From the NCBI GenBank assembly GCA_021777375.1, contig JAJYDV010000001.1, positions 136,864 through 190,885 on the forward strand: DNA of 54,022 bases, read 5' to 3'. The stretch is from a bacterium (lineage in GTDB: Bacteria; Patescibacteriota; Saccharimonadia; Saccharimonadales; UBA4665). The notes beneath the pieces were generated by a model that was not told the DNA's origin, made no database searches, and saw only the letters and a list, made by a program, of their open reading frames with translations. Shown one piece after another: positions 37,042 through 45,161 of this stretch. The position numbers were made by a program, and so were the translations under genes. Numbering within the stretch: position 1 is the stretch's first letter; every line of letters starts with the position of its first letter.

Positions 37042-37265
37042 ATAAAGTCACTTATGCTGCGCAATAAGCAAATATATGGGTTTGGGAATGTTAATGATTG
37101 CCAGACAGCGTTAAAACATAAACATATGTTAAGAATTAAATTTGTAGTCCGAAAAGGTAATAGTACGTCCTTTAAATAATAAGGACATTGAAGATCAAAA
37201 AGTTATAGATTCAGCCAAAAAGTTTTGGACACTTACAAAAAGGACTTTGTTAATCTCGCAAATAG
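37042..37265. other. Intergenic stretch upstream of the broken Doc gene
   Basis: About 220 bp with only short, stop-broken reading frames (one of about 17 codons starts at an ATG near 37126). The position is where a Doc-type toxin gene would normally have its antitoxin. No antitoxin motif can be recognised, so it is either decayed or absent. Confidence 0.35.
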
Positions 37266-37670
37266 ATGATCAGTCTAACACTTAAGCAGTTACTGGAATT
37301 ACTTATCTTAGTCGTCATTTCAACTGGTGGTACCGCGGGTCTTCGGGACTTAGGAAGCTTGGCAGCTGCTGTTGCCTCCAAATCTAAAAATGTTTTCGGA
37401 GATGAACTCTATCCAAGCATTTTAGACAAAGCTACGGCTATGATTAGGGTAATCGTTGCAAATCATTCTTTTGTATACGGCAACAAACGAACTGCAAAGA
37501 TTACGCGGCTCACAATGCTTGATTTAAATGGAACTAAATTTTCTACGAAAGATGGATAAATTGAAGATCTTGCAGTAGGTATCTCACTAGCTCATATTGA
37601 TATCCCCGAGATTGTTTACAGGCTTGAGCTGCACACAACTTCCCATAGCATATTAAGAGCTCTAGCCTAA
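37266..37670 (+). pseudogene. Broken Doc/Fic-family toxin gene
   Basis: The first 97 codons encode the Doc fold: STGGTAGLRDLGSLAAAVAS, ELYPSILDKATAMI, and the Fic motif region NHSFVYGNKRTAKITRL. An in-frame TAA at 37557-37559 stops it. The same frame then continues for 36 more codons (IEDLAVGISLAHIDIPEIVY and on) in the manner of the normal Doc C-terminus, ending at TAA 37668-37670. The motif itself has lost its acidic residue (HxFxDGNKR is HSFVYGNKR). Doc proteins phosphorylate EF-Tu; both changes point to an inactive remnant. A sequencing error could explain the stop but not the motif change as well. Confidence 0.75.
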
Positions 37671-37711
37671 ACAATGGAGTTCTTCTCTAACCGAAGTTAA
37701 ACTTTTATTTT

Positions 37712-38065
37712 TCAGTTGTTTTTATTGTTGTTTGTGCTGCTGCAATAAGTGTCTCTATACCAATCGTTATTTGCTGGATTATTTCCTTTTCTTAGAGATA
37801 TGTAATAGCCATTGTTGTGTGGTGCCAGCGCTCCATTAGGTCCACCTTTAGCATAAGATGCTCTGGCTTGTCCAAAGCAGGCATTAGGGTTGGCATTAGA
37901 ACTAACTACTGGTGAGTTAGGGTTGGAAGTCCCATAGGTATCGAAAGCAGCATAAGCTGGAGCAGTAAAGCCCCCAATCATTAATAGACTAAAAACGGCG
38001 CTAAATATGTATTTTCGAATAGTCTTTTTGCTTTTTTGAAACTCATCTATTTCGTAATTCTTCAT
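37712..38065 (-). CDS. Small secreted protein
   Basis: 117 aa. A basic N-terminus (KSKKTIRKY) is followed by a hydrophobic core (19-35) and a clear signal peptidase site after AYA (about residue 39). The mature ~78 residues are Asn/Gly/Ser/Tyr-rich with two Cys (ACFGQ and TYCSS) that may pair. Ends in an Asn/Lys-rich tail. GAGGGG sits 6 nt before the ATG and TATAAT at 38093-38098, so it has a proper leader. No family recognised. Confidence 0.65.
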   Translation of the reverse strand: MKNYEIDEFQKSKKTIRKYIFSAVFSLLMIGGFTAPAYAAFDTYGTSNPNSPVVSSNANPNACFGQARASYAKGGPNGALAPHNNGYYISLRKGNNPANNDWYRDTYCSSTNNNKNN

Positions 38066-38092
38066 AATTGCCCCTCATCATTAACACTTACC

Positions 38093-38098
38093 ATTATA
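38093..38098 (-). promoter_or_regulatory. -10 box of the small secreted protein gene
   Basis: TATAAT on the minus strand, with TTAACG 18 bp upstream as a possible -35. The box lies 27 nt from the ATG, leaving room for the GAGGGG ribosome site at 38071-38076. Confidence 0.5.
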
Positions 38099-38350
38099 AT
38101 CCGATCGTCAACATGCCGTTAAAAGTTCGCCATAAAACTCTATAGTCTTAAGAAATATCAAAAGTAACGATGCCCAAGCCAAGTACAGCTCTTTAAAGCG
38201 GTCTATGTACTCAAACAATAAGCTACTTCTTATCCAGCCTTGTCTATTGGCTAGTTTTAAATTACAAATTGGCTGCAAGATCTTTTTACGTTTTGTTTAA
38301 ATCAGTTATGCTTGCATACTCAGATAATACTGGGCTACAGTTAGCTGAAC

Positions 38351-39253
38351 ATGGCGAATAGAAGAAACGATCCGGCAAAATACATTGCTCCGCTATATAT
38401 AAACCATCTTGAAGGCCGTATGCTGCGGATCATAAATAAGAAAAACGCGACCGAAATACTGTTTGTTGGAGATCTAAGCGCTAATCTGGAATTTTGGTGG
38501 GGTTTAATCCGGGCTCTTCATGACTTCGGAAGCGTTACTGCTCCCGATCTGCCAGGAATAGGCGGCATGACTAGTTTTTTTAAGATTGGCAAGCGTCCTA
38601 CGTTAGATAATTATTCGGACTATCTATCATCATTTGTAAAAATGAGCTACCGAAACAGAAGAATCGTTGTTGTTGGGGTCGGATTTGGTTTTGTAGCCGT
38701 TACGCGAATGCTAGCTCGAAATCCAGATATTGCAGCTCGGGTTAATTTGCTTATATCTCTTGGCGGATATGCTGATCATGAGGACTTTATATCAAAACCT
38801 TATTCAGCAATTGGCTATCGACTACTAGGTAAATTGTTTTCGATGCGCATGCTTTCAATAATTCTAGGTTCGACTGTCTATAGCCGATACCTTCTTAAAC
38901 ATAAATACATGCACCGTATTTCTATGCCAAATTCTAGTAGCGCTAAAAAGATACTTGCCGAAAACGAAGTTCAACGCTGGCTTAGTAGTGATCTACGTAC
39001 CTTCGGAGCGGTAGTCAATCAGCTAACAACATTTAGTAACTGTGGCTACCAAATATCTCTAAATCTATATCACGTCTCGTTAGGTAAGAAAGAACTGAAT
39101 CAGAACCATATTGAACAGCACTTAAAAATTATTTTTAAGGAAGTGATTATGCTGCAGCAGATTAAAAAAAATGTCTATTCGCTTAAAAAAGATAAGCGTT
39201 CAGCCGGAGCATTTTTACCTCCCGAGCTCAAGCATCAACTGCGTTTAGTATGA
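38351..39253 (+). CDS. Alpha/beta-hydrolase-fold protein lacking the nucleophile
   Basis: 300 aa. The front half follows the fold: ILFVGDLSANLEFWWGLI, SVTAPDLPGIGG after strand 4, and the nucleophile elbow RIVVVGVGFGFVAVTRML near residues 105-122. The elbow normally reads G-x-S-x-G; here it is G-V-G-F-G, so the Ser is Gly. The last ~60 residues are basic and helical. Seen: missing nucleophile. Inferred: a binding protein or a non-hydrolytic member. Not obviously a pseudogene because the frame is long and intact. No RBS seen. Confidence 0.6.
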   Translation: MANRRNDPAKYIAPLYINHLEGRMLRIINKKNATEILFVGDLSANLEFWWGLIRALHDFGSVTAPDLPGIGGMTSFFKIGKRPTLDNYSDYLSSFVKMSYRNRRIVVVGVGFGFVAVTRMLARNPDIAARVNLLISLGGYADHEDFISKPYSAIGYRLLGKLFSMRMLSIILGSTVYSRYLLKHKYMHRISMPNSSSAKKILAENEVQRWLSSDLRTFGAVVNQLTTFSNCGYQISLNLYHVSLGKKELNQNHIEQHLKIIFKEVIMLQQIKKNVYSLKKDKRSAGAFLPPELKHQLRLV

Positions 39254-39304
39254 CCTAATTATTCTATATTTGCGTTTGCGAATTGTATAAGTGATAATTA
39301 ACTT

Positions 39305-40438
39305 ATGTCTTTCTTTGGTCTTTTTGATAACGAAGAAAAAAAACATTCCCGCGTAGAGGTGACTGTCTCAAACGAAACATTAATTCGTGTAGTATTGATT
39401 GTTTTAATAACCATCGCACTAGTTGAGGCTTTTTTAAGGGTAAAATCAGCTTTGGTGCTACTCTTACTATCCTTTTTCTTAAGCCTGGTTTTAAATGGCC
39501 CGGTAACTTGGATTGCGAATTTATTGCCTGGGAAAATTCGCGGCAGCCGTCTAATCGCTACAACCGTATCGTATATTGTGGTTATCGTTATACTAGGGGC
39601 ATTTATTGCATATATTATCCCTCCTTTCGTACATCAAACTGAGCGTTTTATTGCAGCTGCGCCTAATCTTGTGCGAGAAACGCAAAACCAGAACACTTCA
39701 TTAGGTATCTTTGTGCGCAATCATCATCTTCAGAGCCAAGTTAACAACTTATCCTCGCAACTTTCCAGACAACTTAAGAATATTGGCGGAGTAGCTTTCA
39801 CATCGCTTATCAGGATTGTGAAGGATGTATTTTCTTTGCTTGCAGTACTGGCTCTGACATTTATGATGCTTATTGAAGGACCGCGGTGGCTTAATGGTTT
39901 TCGTTCGATATTTGTGCGTCCGCGCCATGTTAAGTTGGTAAATCGTGTCGCACATGAAATGTACCGTGTGATTCGGGGTTATGTTAATGGGCAAGTTTTG
40001 CTCGCGATTATCGCGGCCCTACTAGTTGCGCCTTCTTTGTTTATTATGGGAGTTAGTTACCCGGTAGCATTAATGGCGATTGTTTTTATAAGCGGACTGA
40101 TACCCTTAGTTGGGCACACCATAGGAGCGGCCATTCTGACGGTAGTGGCACTATTTCATTCGGTACCTGCGGCATTAGTTGTACTTATCTGGTATGTTCT
40201 TTATATAAATATAGAAAACTATGTCCTGGCACCTAAAATTCAGGCTAACACAACTAAGATGTCGCCATTGTTAGTTTTAATTGCAATTGTTGTAGGTATA
40301 AACTTCGGTGGTTTACTCGGTGGATTAATTGCCATTCCTGTAGCTGCAGTACTTAGAGTAGCAACGGCTGAATTCTTAGAGCAACGCAATAAATTACCAA
40401 AAAATTACTTAGACGACGTCAATGAAAGTGGCAGCTAG
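39305..40438 (+). CDS. AI-2E family transporter (UPF0118) permease
   Basis: 377 aa, about seven or eight membrane helices (PF01594). Helix pairs near the start (LIRVVLIVLITIALVEAFLR and the LLLLSFFLSLVLNG stretch) and the late block GHTIGAAILTVVALFHS, then YVLAPKIQANTTKMSPLLVL and GLLGGLIAIPVAAVLR, are typical. Members export varied substrates (AI-2, Na+); none can be assigned. GATAAT about 6 nt before the ATG suggests a very short leader. The stop interlocks with cysS (CTAG). Confidence 0.88.
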   Translation: MSFFGLFDNEEKKHSRVEVTVSNETLIRVVLIVLITIALVEAFLRVKSALVLLLLSFFLSLVLNGPVTWIANLLPGKIRGSRLIATTVSYIVVIVILGAFIAYIIPPFVHQTERFIAAAPNLVRETQNQNTSLGIFVRNHHLQSQVNNLSSQLSRQLKNIGGVAFTSLIRIVKDVFSLLAVLALTFMMLIEGPRWLNGFRSIFVRPRHVKLVNRVAHEMYRVIRGYVNGQVLLAIIAALLVAPSLFIMGVSYPVALMAIVFISGLIPLVGHTIGAAILTVVALFHSVPAALVVLIWYVLYINIENYVLAPKIQANTTKMSPLLVLIAIVVGINFGGLLGGLIAIPVAAVLRVATAEFLEQRNKLPKNYLDDVNESGS

Positions 40439-41808
40439 GATAAGTATTGCCAGAGTGGTCCGTTTTGTTGATCAAGAACAGTAATATTTGCCGTTTCTAA
40501 TGCGTTTCGCAGTTCATCGGCTTTAGTCCAGTTTTTTTCTTTCCTAGCCACCTCTCGCATTTGAATCAACTTCTTGTAACGATCGTCTATATCACTAACC
40601 TGCATCAAACGTAACCCTAACAATTCGTCTAATAAATTTATCGAAGCAGTTATAGACTCAGTGTTAATGTCAATGGTTTCAGCTTGTTCAAGCCAGCTTT
40701 CAAAAGATGCTAATGCCTGAGGAGTATTTAAGTCATTCTGCATTTGTTTTAATGCGTCAGGGGCTTCTAATGAAGCACTCCCAGTAGCTTGGTAGCGTCG
40801 AACGGCGAAGTTGCGGTATCTTAATAATCTTGTCTGGGCGGCTTCTAGACTTTCCCAGCTAAACTTACTTTGCGTGCGGTAGTGCGATTCCAGACAGAGT
40901 AACCTTAATGTATCTGCAGAATAACCCCGTGTTTCGATATCCTCTAATGTAATCGTATTGCCTAGGCTTTTAGAGATTTTGGAGTCGTTAATGAGGATGT
41001 GATTAGTATGTACCCAGATATTGGCTAGAGGTTTATTAGTCAGTGATTCAGACTGGGCTATTTCGTTCGTATGGTGAACTGGTATATGATCAATTCCGCC
41101 GCTATGAATATCTATTGTCTCTCCGAGGTAATTTAAGCACATTGAGGAGCACTCAATATGCCAACCTGGAAAACCCTTTCCCCATGGACTATCCCATTCC
41201 ATGTCACGCTTTCGGTCAGTAGGAGAAAATTTCCATAACGCAAAGTCTGAGGGGCTATGTTTATTTTTATTTACTTCAGTACGCTGTGCGCTTTGTTGTT
41301 CGTCAATATCTAGACGAGCGAAGTCGGCATAGCTTAAAAACTTTTTAGTTTCAAAATAGATCCCGTCTGTTAGTTTGTAGGTAAAGCCCTTGGACTCAAG
41401 TTTTAATATAAAATCAATTTGATCAGAAATGTGTTCTGTAGCTTTAGGAATATGATTGGGATGACTAATATTTAGTCGCTTTAAACCACTCAAGAAATAT
41501 TCGCTATAAAAGTTAGCGATGTCCCATGCTGTTTTGCCTTCTTTAGTGGCCTGCTTTGCCAGTTTATCCTCTCCCTCGTCGGCGTCAGAGGTTAAGTGTC
41601 CAACATCTGTAATATTAAGTACCCAGTTAGGTGTATACCCTGATTTTTTTAAAGTTCTAATTAATAAATCATAACGGATAAACGTAAACCAGTTCCCAAT
41701 GTGCATGTAGTCGTATACTGTTGGTCCGCAAGTATAAACACTAACTATCGGAGGATGTAGAGGCTTTAGGTCCTGAATTTGCCTGCTTAAGGTGTCATAA
41801 AGACGCAT
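40435..41808 (-). CDS. cysS: Cysteinyl-tRNA synthetase
   Basis: 457 aa, normal length. Class I synthetase: TCGPTVYDYMHIGNWFTF holds the zinc-binding Cys and the HIGH-type motif (HIGN), and the KMSKS loop reads KISKSLGN. Other zinc ligands are in WHIECSSM and HHTNEIAQSES. It charges tRNA-Cys. It overlaps the DHH gene by 14 bp (GAGG lies just before its ATG) and shares interlocked stops with the AI-2E gene. Confidence 0.96.
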   Translation of the reverse strand: MRLYDTLSRQIQDLKPLHPPIVSVYTCGPTVYDYMHIGNWFTFIRYDLLIRTLKKSGYTPNWVLNITDVGHLTSDADEGEDKLAKQATKEGKTAWDIANFYSEYFLSGLKRLNISHPNHIPKATEHISDQIDFILKLESKGFTYKLTDGIYFETKKFLSYADFARLDIDEQQSAQRTEVNKNKHSPSDFALWKFSPTDRKRDMEWDSPWGKGFPGWHIECSSMCLNYLGETIDIHSGGIDHIPVHHTNEIAQSESLTNKPLANIWVHTNHILINDSKISKSLGNTITLEDIETRGYSADTLRLLCLESHYRTQSKFSWESLEAAQTRLLRYRNFAVRRYQATGSASLEAPDALKQMQNDLNTPQALASFESWLEQAETIDINTESITASINLLDELLGLRLMQVSDIDDRYKKLIQMREVARKEKNWTKADELRNALETANITVLDQQNGPLWQYLS

Positions 41809-42829
41809 CTAGTAGATCCTCATTATTAAGTAGCTCGGTAGCCTTACTGATCACTTGGTTAGTTAACTGGTTTGCATCGCGGCTGTCGTTTATTTTAAAC
41901 CCGCTAGCATATTCATGGCCTCCGCCGCCAAAGTTCTCAGCCAGCTTTGCGGCAATCGGAAAGCCGTGATTGGTTCGAATCTTAACGGTAATTTTACCTT
42001 GAGAATAAATTTTAAAGACTATCGCAATAGCCGTCCCGGTAGTTAGACGCATGTCATCAAGTACTAACATCGAAGGGTTATATAACGGGCTATAACGTTC
42101 AATTTCTGGCCACGGAATGGTTAGTACCGCAATCCGGTCGTTATAAAAATAGTTAATTCTTTGAAGTAGTTGGCCCTTGTAATGAACTAATTCAGGACTT
42201 TTATGCATAAAACTTCTTCTAGTTGACTCTAGAGCAGCTAGAGATACTCCGCCTTCAACAAGTTCGGCAATTGTATTGATCGTCTGAGTATTAACGTTTT
42301 CTGTGGATAGTCCAAGGGTGTCAGAAAGTATTGATGCAACTAAGGCGTTTTTAGCAACAATATTCAGTTCAAGATCTAATTGTTTGCTAAGATTGTAAAT
42401 AACTTGAGAAGTAGCCGCAGCAAGAGGATCAACTAGACTGATGGTCGCAAAATCAATATCTGATGGAGTAGAGTGATGGTCAATAATAATTAGGGGTTTT
42501 TTGCGAAGTCTGTTCTGTGAAGGATTTCGAATTAAATTATCGATCAATGATAACGATGAAGTATCGAGCAGTATGGCTAAATCATAGTCCATTGTAATCT
42601 CCTGAGTGACTCGATCCCAGCCCGGCAAGTAGGCTAAGTATGACGGAATTTTAATTCCACAAATCATCTCCGTTTCTTTATCCAATTGCATCAGTATTTG
42701 TTCCATGGCTAATGCGCTGCCTAAGCTATCACCGTCGGGATTATCAGGCTGGACAATTAAAATCTTACTAGAAGAGTCTATAAGCTTCATAATCTGGTCA
42801 GCTTGGGGGTAGTTTGTAAAATTAGTCAT
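41795..42829 (-). CDS. DHH/DHHA1 phosphoesterase (NrnA/oligoribonuclease-like)
   Basis: 344 aa. DHH domain: VQPDNPDGDSLGSALAME (motif I), LAILLDTSSLSL (II), IIIDHHSTPSD (III). The DHHA1 part ends with KLAENFGGGGHEYASGF. The family cleaves nanoRNA, pAp or cyclic dinucleotides. Motif I normally carries a metal-binding His before the P-D; here that place looks like Pro. Overlaps recR by 8 bp and cysS by 14 bp. Confidence 0.88.
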   Translation of the reverse strand: MTNFTNYPQADQIMKLIDSSSKILIVQPDNPDGDSLGSALAMEQILMQLDKETEMICGIKIPSYLAYLPGWDRVTQEITMDYDLAILLDTSSLSLIDNLIRNPSQNRLRKKPLIIIDHHSTPSDIDFATISLVDPLAAATSQVIYNLSKQLDLELNIVAKNALVASILSDTLGLSTENVNTQTINTIAELVEGGVSLAALESTRRSFMHKSPELVHYKGQLLQRINYFYNDRIAVLTIPWPEIERYSPLYNPSMLVLDDMRLTTGTAIAIVFKIYSQGKITVKIRTNHGFPIAAKLAENFGGGGHEYASGFKINDSRDANQLTNQVISKATELLNNEDLLDASL

Positions 42830-43460
42830 CTTGGTTATTTTCGCTATTTGGCTGACTTAAAATCTGGCGATGCTCGATCGCTCGGCCGAGTGTAATCTGA
42901 TCTGCATATTCTAAATCTACGCCAATAGGTAGTCCGCGCGCCAGACGACTGACCTTTATATTCTTATTATTTACTTGTTGCTGAATATAGAGAGCCGTAG
43001 ATTCTCCCTCTACGCTCGCGTTAGTTGCTAAAATAAGTTCTCTAACCTTGTCCTCATCAATGCGTTTTAAAAGTTCCTTAATATGTAACTGATCTGGTGA
43101 GACTCCGTCAATTGGCGATACTAAGCCGCCCAGTACATGATATGTCCCATGAAATTGAAGTGTTTTCTCAATAGCTAAAATGTCAAATGGTTCGGCAACC
43201 ACTGCAACAATAGTTTTGTCGCGCCTAGGATCTGTATAAAGCTCTGAATACTGTTGATCCGCAGAAATAAGAGCAAAGGTTTTCTCGCAATATTTAATTC
43301 CATCCGGCAGAGCAGTTAAAGCGGCAGCTAATCGGGCTCCGGCATTTAAATCGTGACGCACGAACCAGTAGGCGTATCTTTCAGACGTTCTGGGGCCAAC
43401 GCCAGGTAACGCATTAAAAGCTTCAATTAATTCGTTCAGCGCTGGAGGCAATACGTTCAT
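42822..43460 (-). CDS. recR: Recombination protein RecR with degenerate zinc finger
   Basis: 212 aa, usual length. Helix-hairpin-helix: LPGVGPRTSERYAYWFV. The four-Cys zinc finger has decayed: only Cys58 remains, and the other three positions appear to be Thr61, Ser72 and Tyr75, while the following DPRRD is kept. The Toprim domain is intact in outline (VAVVAEPFDILAIEKT, YHVLGGLVSPIDGVSP). RecR loads RecA with RecO/RecF at gaps. Follows ybaB, as in many bacteria. Confidence 0.93.
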   Translation of the reverse strand: MNVLPPALNELIEAFNALPGVGPRTSERYAYWFVRHDLNAGARLAAALTALPDGIKYCEKTFALISADQQYSELYTDPRRDKTIVAVVAEPFDILAIEKTLQFHGTYHVLGGLVSPIDGVSPDQLHIKELLKRIDEDKVRELILATNASVEGESTALYIQQQVNNKNIKVSRLARGLPIGVDLEYADQITLGRAIEHRQILSQPNSENNQDD

Positions 43461-43520
43461 TTCAGGTATCTTCTTATGTCGTTAGTTGTGAATATTTTAT
43501 TCTTACCTAATTGAAAAATC

Positions 43521-43814
43521 TTACAGCCCTAGCCCGCTAAGTAGCCCCATGAAAGGCTGCATTTTTTCGGTCGCTAGGCGTTGACTTTTTTGAATGGCTT
43601 CGCGAATTGCTTCTTCCAACCAGCGTTCAAGCTCGGTAATATCTTCTAAGTCAATTAAATTGGGATCGATATGAATTTTTTTAAGTTTCTGTTCGCCGTT
43701 AAATTGTACTCTGACTGCTCCGTTGCCTTTTTCGATTTCTATTATTTCGCGCTCTAGCTCCTTTTGAACTTTTTTTATCTTTAGTGCCATTTTAGCTTGC
43801 TCAATTTTACTCAT
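43521..43814 (-). CDS. ybaB: YbaB/EbfC nucleoid-associated protein
   Basis: 97 aa, usual length. MALKIKKVQKELEREIIEIE, the beta part AVRVQFNGEQKLKKIHID, and a C-terminal helix match PF02575. Dimeric DNA-binding protein often found next to recR and dnaX, here 60 bp upstream of recR. AAGGGGAG lies 12 nt before the ATG. Confidence 0.9.
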   Translation of the reverse strand: MSKIEQAKMALKIKKVQKELEREIIEIEKGNGAVRVQFNGEQKLKKIHIDPNLIDLEDITELERWLEEAIREAIQKSQRLATEKMQPFMGLLSGLGL

Positions 43815-43908
43815 AATTGCTACAACTCCCCTTTAGTTATTTAAAAAAACTACAATGATGAACCATAGTGCGGTGCTTTACTCGATAGTATAACACCTCT
43901 ATTGGCCG

Positions 43909-45150
43909 CTAGTTTAGGCGTCGGACATAAATCGATGTGGTGTTTGAATTATTAGCCCATGCAACAAAGTAACTACGTGCTCCATAAACCGACCCAAGAC
44001 CAATTACTAAAAACATAATAGTAAGTCCCAGATTTCTAGCGATTGGGTTCCGTGGAAAAATTGAGTACCATTCCTTTAGTAAAAATGCGATACCGGTTCC
44101 GGCAGTTATGGCTACAAGGGGTAGCAAGGATAGCGGACTAATGATGCCTAATCCTGAAACAATCCACCCTGAACTAAATAAAACTAGAACTGAACGCCAG
44201 CGCCAATTTGATAGTCTGGTGGTATAACTTACTAAGCCGATTAGAAACAATATACTAAAGGCAATCGGAAAAACCGGTAGATGGCCAATACTTAAGGCCG
44301 GCCCTAAACCTTCACTGTGAATAAACAGATCACCAGGTACATGTATCAGATTTATTAAGAAGTTACGTCCGGAAAGTAAAAACTTATTGCCGAGGTCATA
44401 ACCGAGCCAAACTTTAAGTTGGCTAGTTTGGTAGTGTGCGATTAACTGGTAGAAAATAGGTACTAACATTATGAGTAGAAGTAGGATCGTTAAGATCTTA
44501 GACTTATTCCTTAGAGTTCTAAAGGTTTTCACAATTGCTCGTTGAACAAGAAGTGCAGTGACTAAAGATAACCATATTCCCCCTGGTAGATATAACGCTC
44601 CAGCTAAGACAATGGCCGCCAAAATTAAACCTAGTAAAGATGGTTTTCGGTTTAAGACAGCTATAACAAGGAGCAGCGCGGCCATTAAGAGCATCTGGGA
44701 TACTAGTGGTGTAGCTTCTCTCCCGGCCGTAAGCAGACCGAGGTTAAATAACACGATTACGCTGGCCAGCATACCAACTTTATATCCGTGCCAGCTGCTA
44801 ACTAGCATGTAAATTATTGATATTACTAGTAGTGCAATGATAACTGAGGCCAATCGAAAACCGAATAAGCTACGATTAATCGCATAAGTGAGATGCAAGA
44901 GCAAAAAGTATGGGCCATAGAAGCCATTTAACGATAGCCACCAAGGACTATGAAGAAATAGCTGATGTTTAGTTATTAATTCTTCTTTGTTAATAAAACC
45001 TAGTGTCAAACTAGTTAGTCTAAATAAAAGCAAAGAAAGGCCAAAAAATATGATTAAAATAAAACCATAGAATTCAAAATCTAAATGTGAAAGTAAAAGT
45101 TTAATTTTGCCGCCACTCAATTTGTGTGTCGATTTTTCTTTATCGGGCAT
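43909..45150 (-). CDS. GT-C fold membrane glycosyltransferase (GT39/ArnT-like)
   Basis: 413 aa, about ten membrane helices. FINKEEL after the first helix sits where GT-C enzymes have their acidic D/E motif, and LNGFYGPYFLLLHLTYAI after it matches the region with Pro/Tyr and a long loop. Enzymes of this type move sugars from lipid-linked donors to outside acceptors. Specificity unknown, and weak similarity leaves room for a non-enzymatic relative. Lies between ybaB and dnaB in a chain of replication genes. Confidence 0.65.
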   Translation of the reverse strand: MPDKEKSTHKLSGGKIKLLLSHLDFEFYGFILIIFFGLSLLLFRLTSLTLGFINKEELITKHQLFLHSPWWLSLNGFYGPYFLLLHLTYAINRSLFGFRLASVIIALLVISIIYMLVSSWHGYKVGMLASVIVLFNLGLLTAGREATPLVSQMLLMAALLLVIAVLNRKPSLLGLILAAIVLAGALYLPGGIWLSLVTALLVQRAIVKTFRTLRNKSKILTILLLLIMLVPIFYQLIAHYQTSQLKVWLGYDLGNKFLLSGRNFLINLIHVPGDLFIHSEGLGPALSIGHLPVFPIAFSILFLIGLVSYTTRLSNWRWRSVLVLFSSGWIVSGLGIISPLSLLPLVAITAGTGIAFLLKEWYSIFPRNPIARNLGLTIMFLVIGLGSVYGARSYFVAWANNSNTTSIYVRRLN

Positions 45151-45161
45151 CTTTGTAGCTT

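Noticed and set aside
37150-37285. Antitoxin gene upstream of the Doc remnant
   Set aside because: Only a short frame without start or recognisable antitoxin motif exists; too weak to call.
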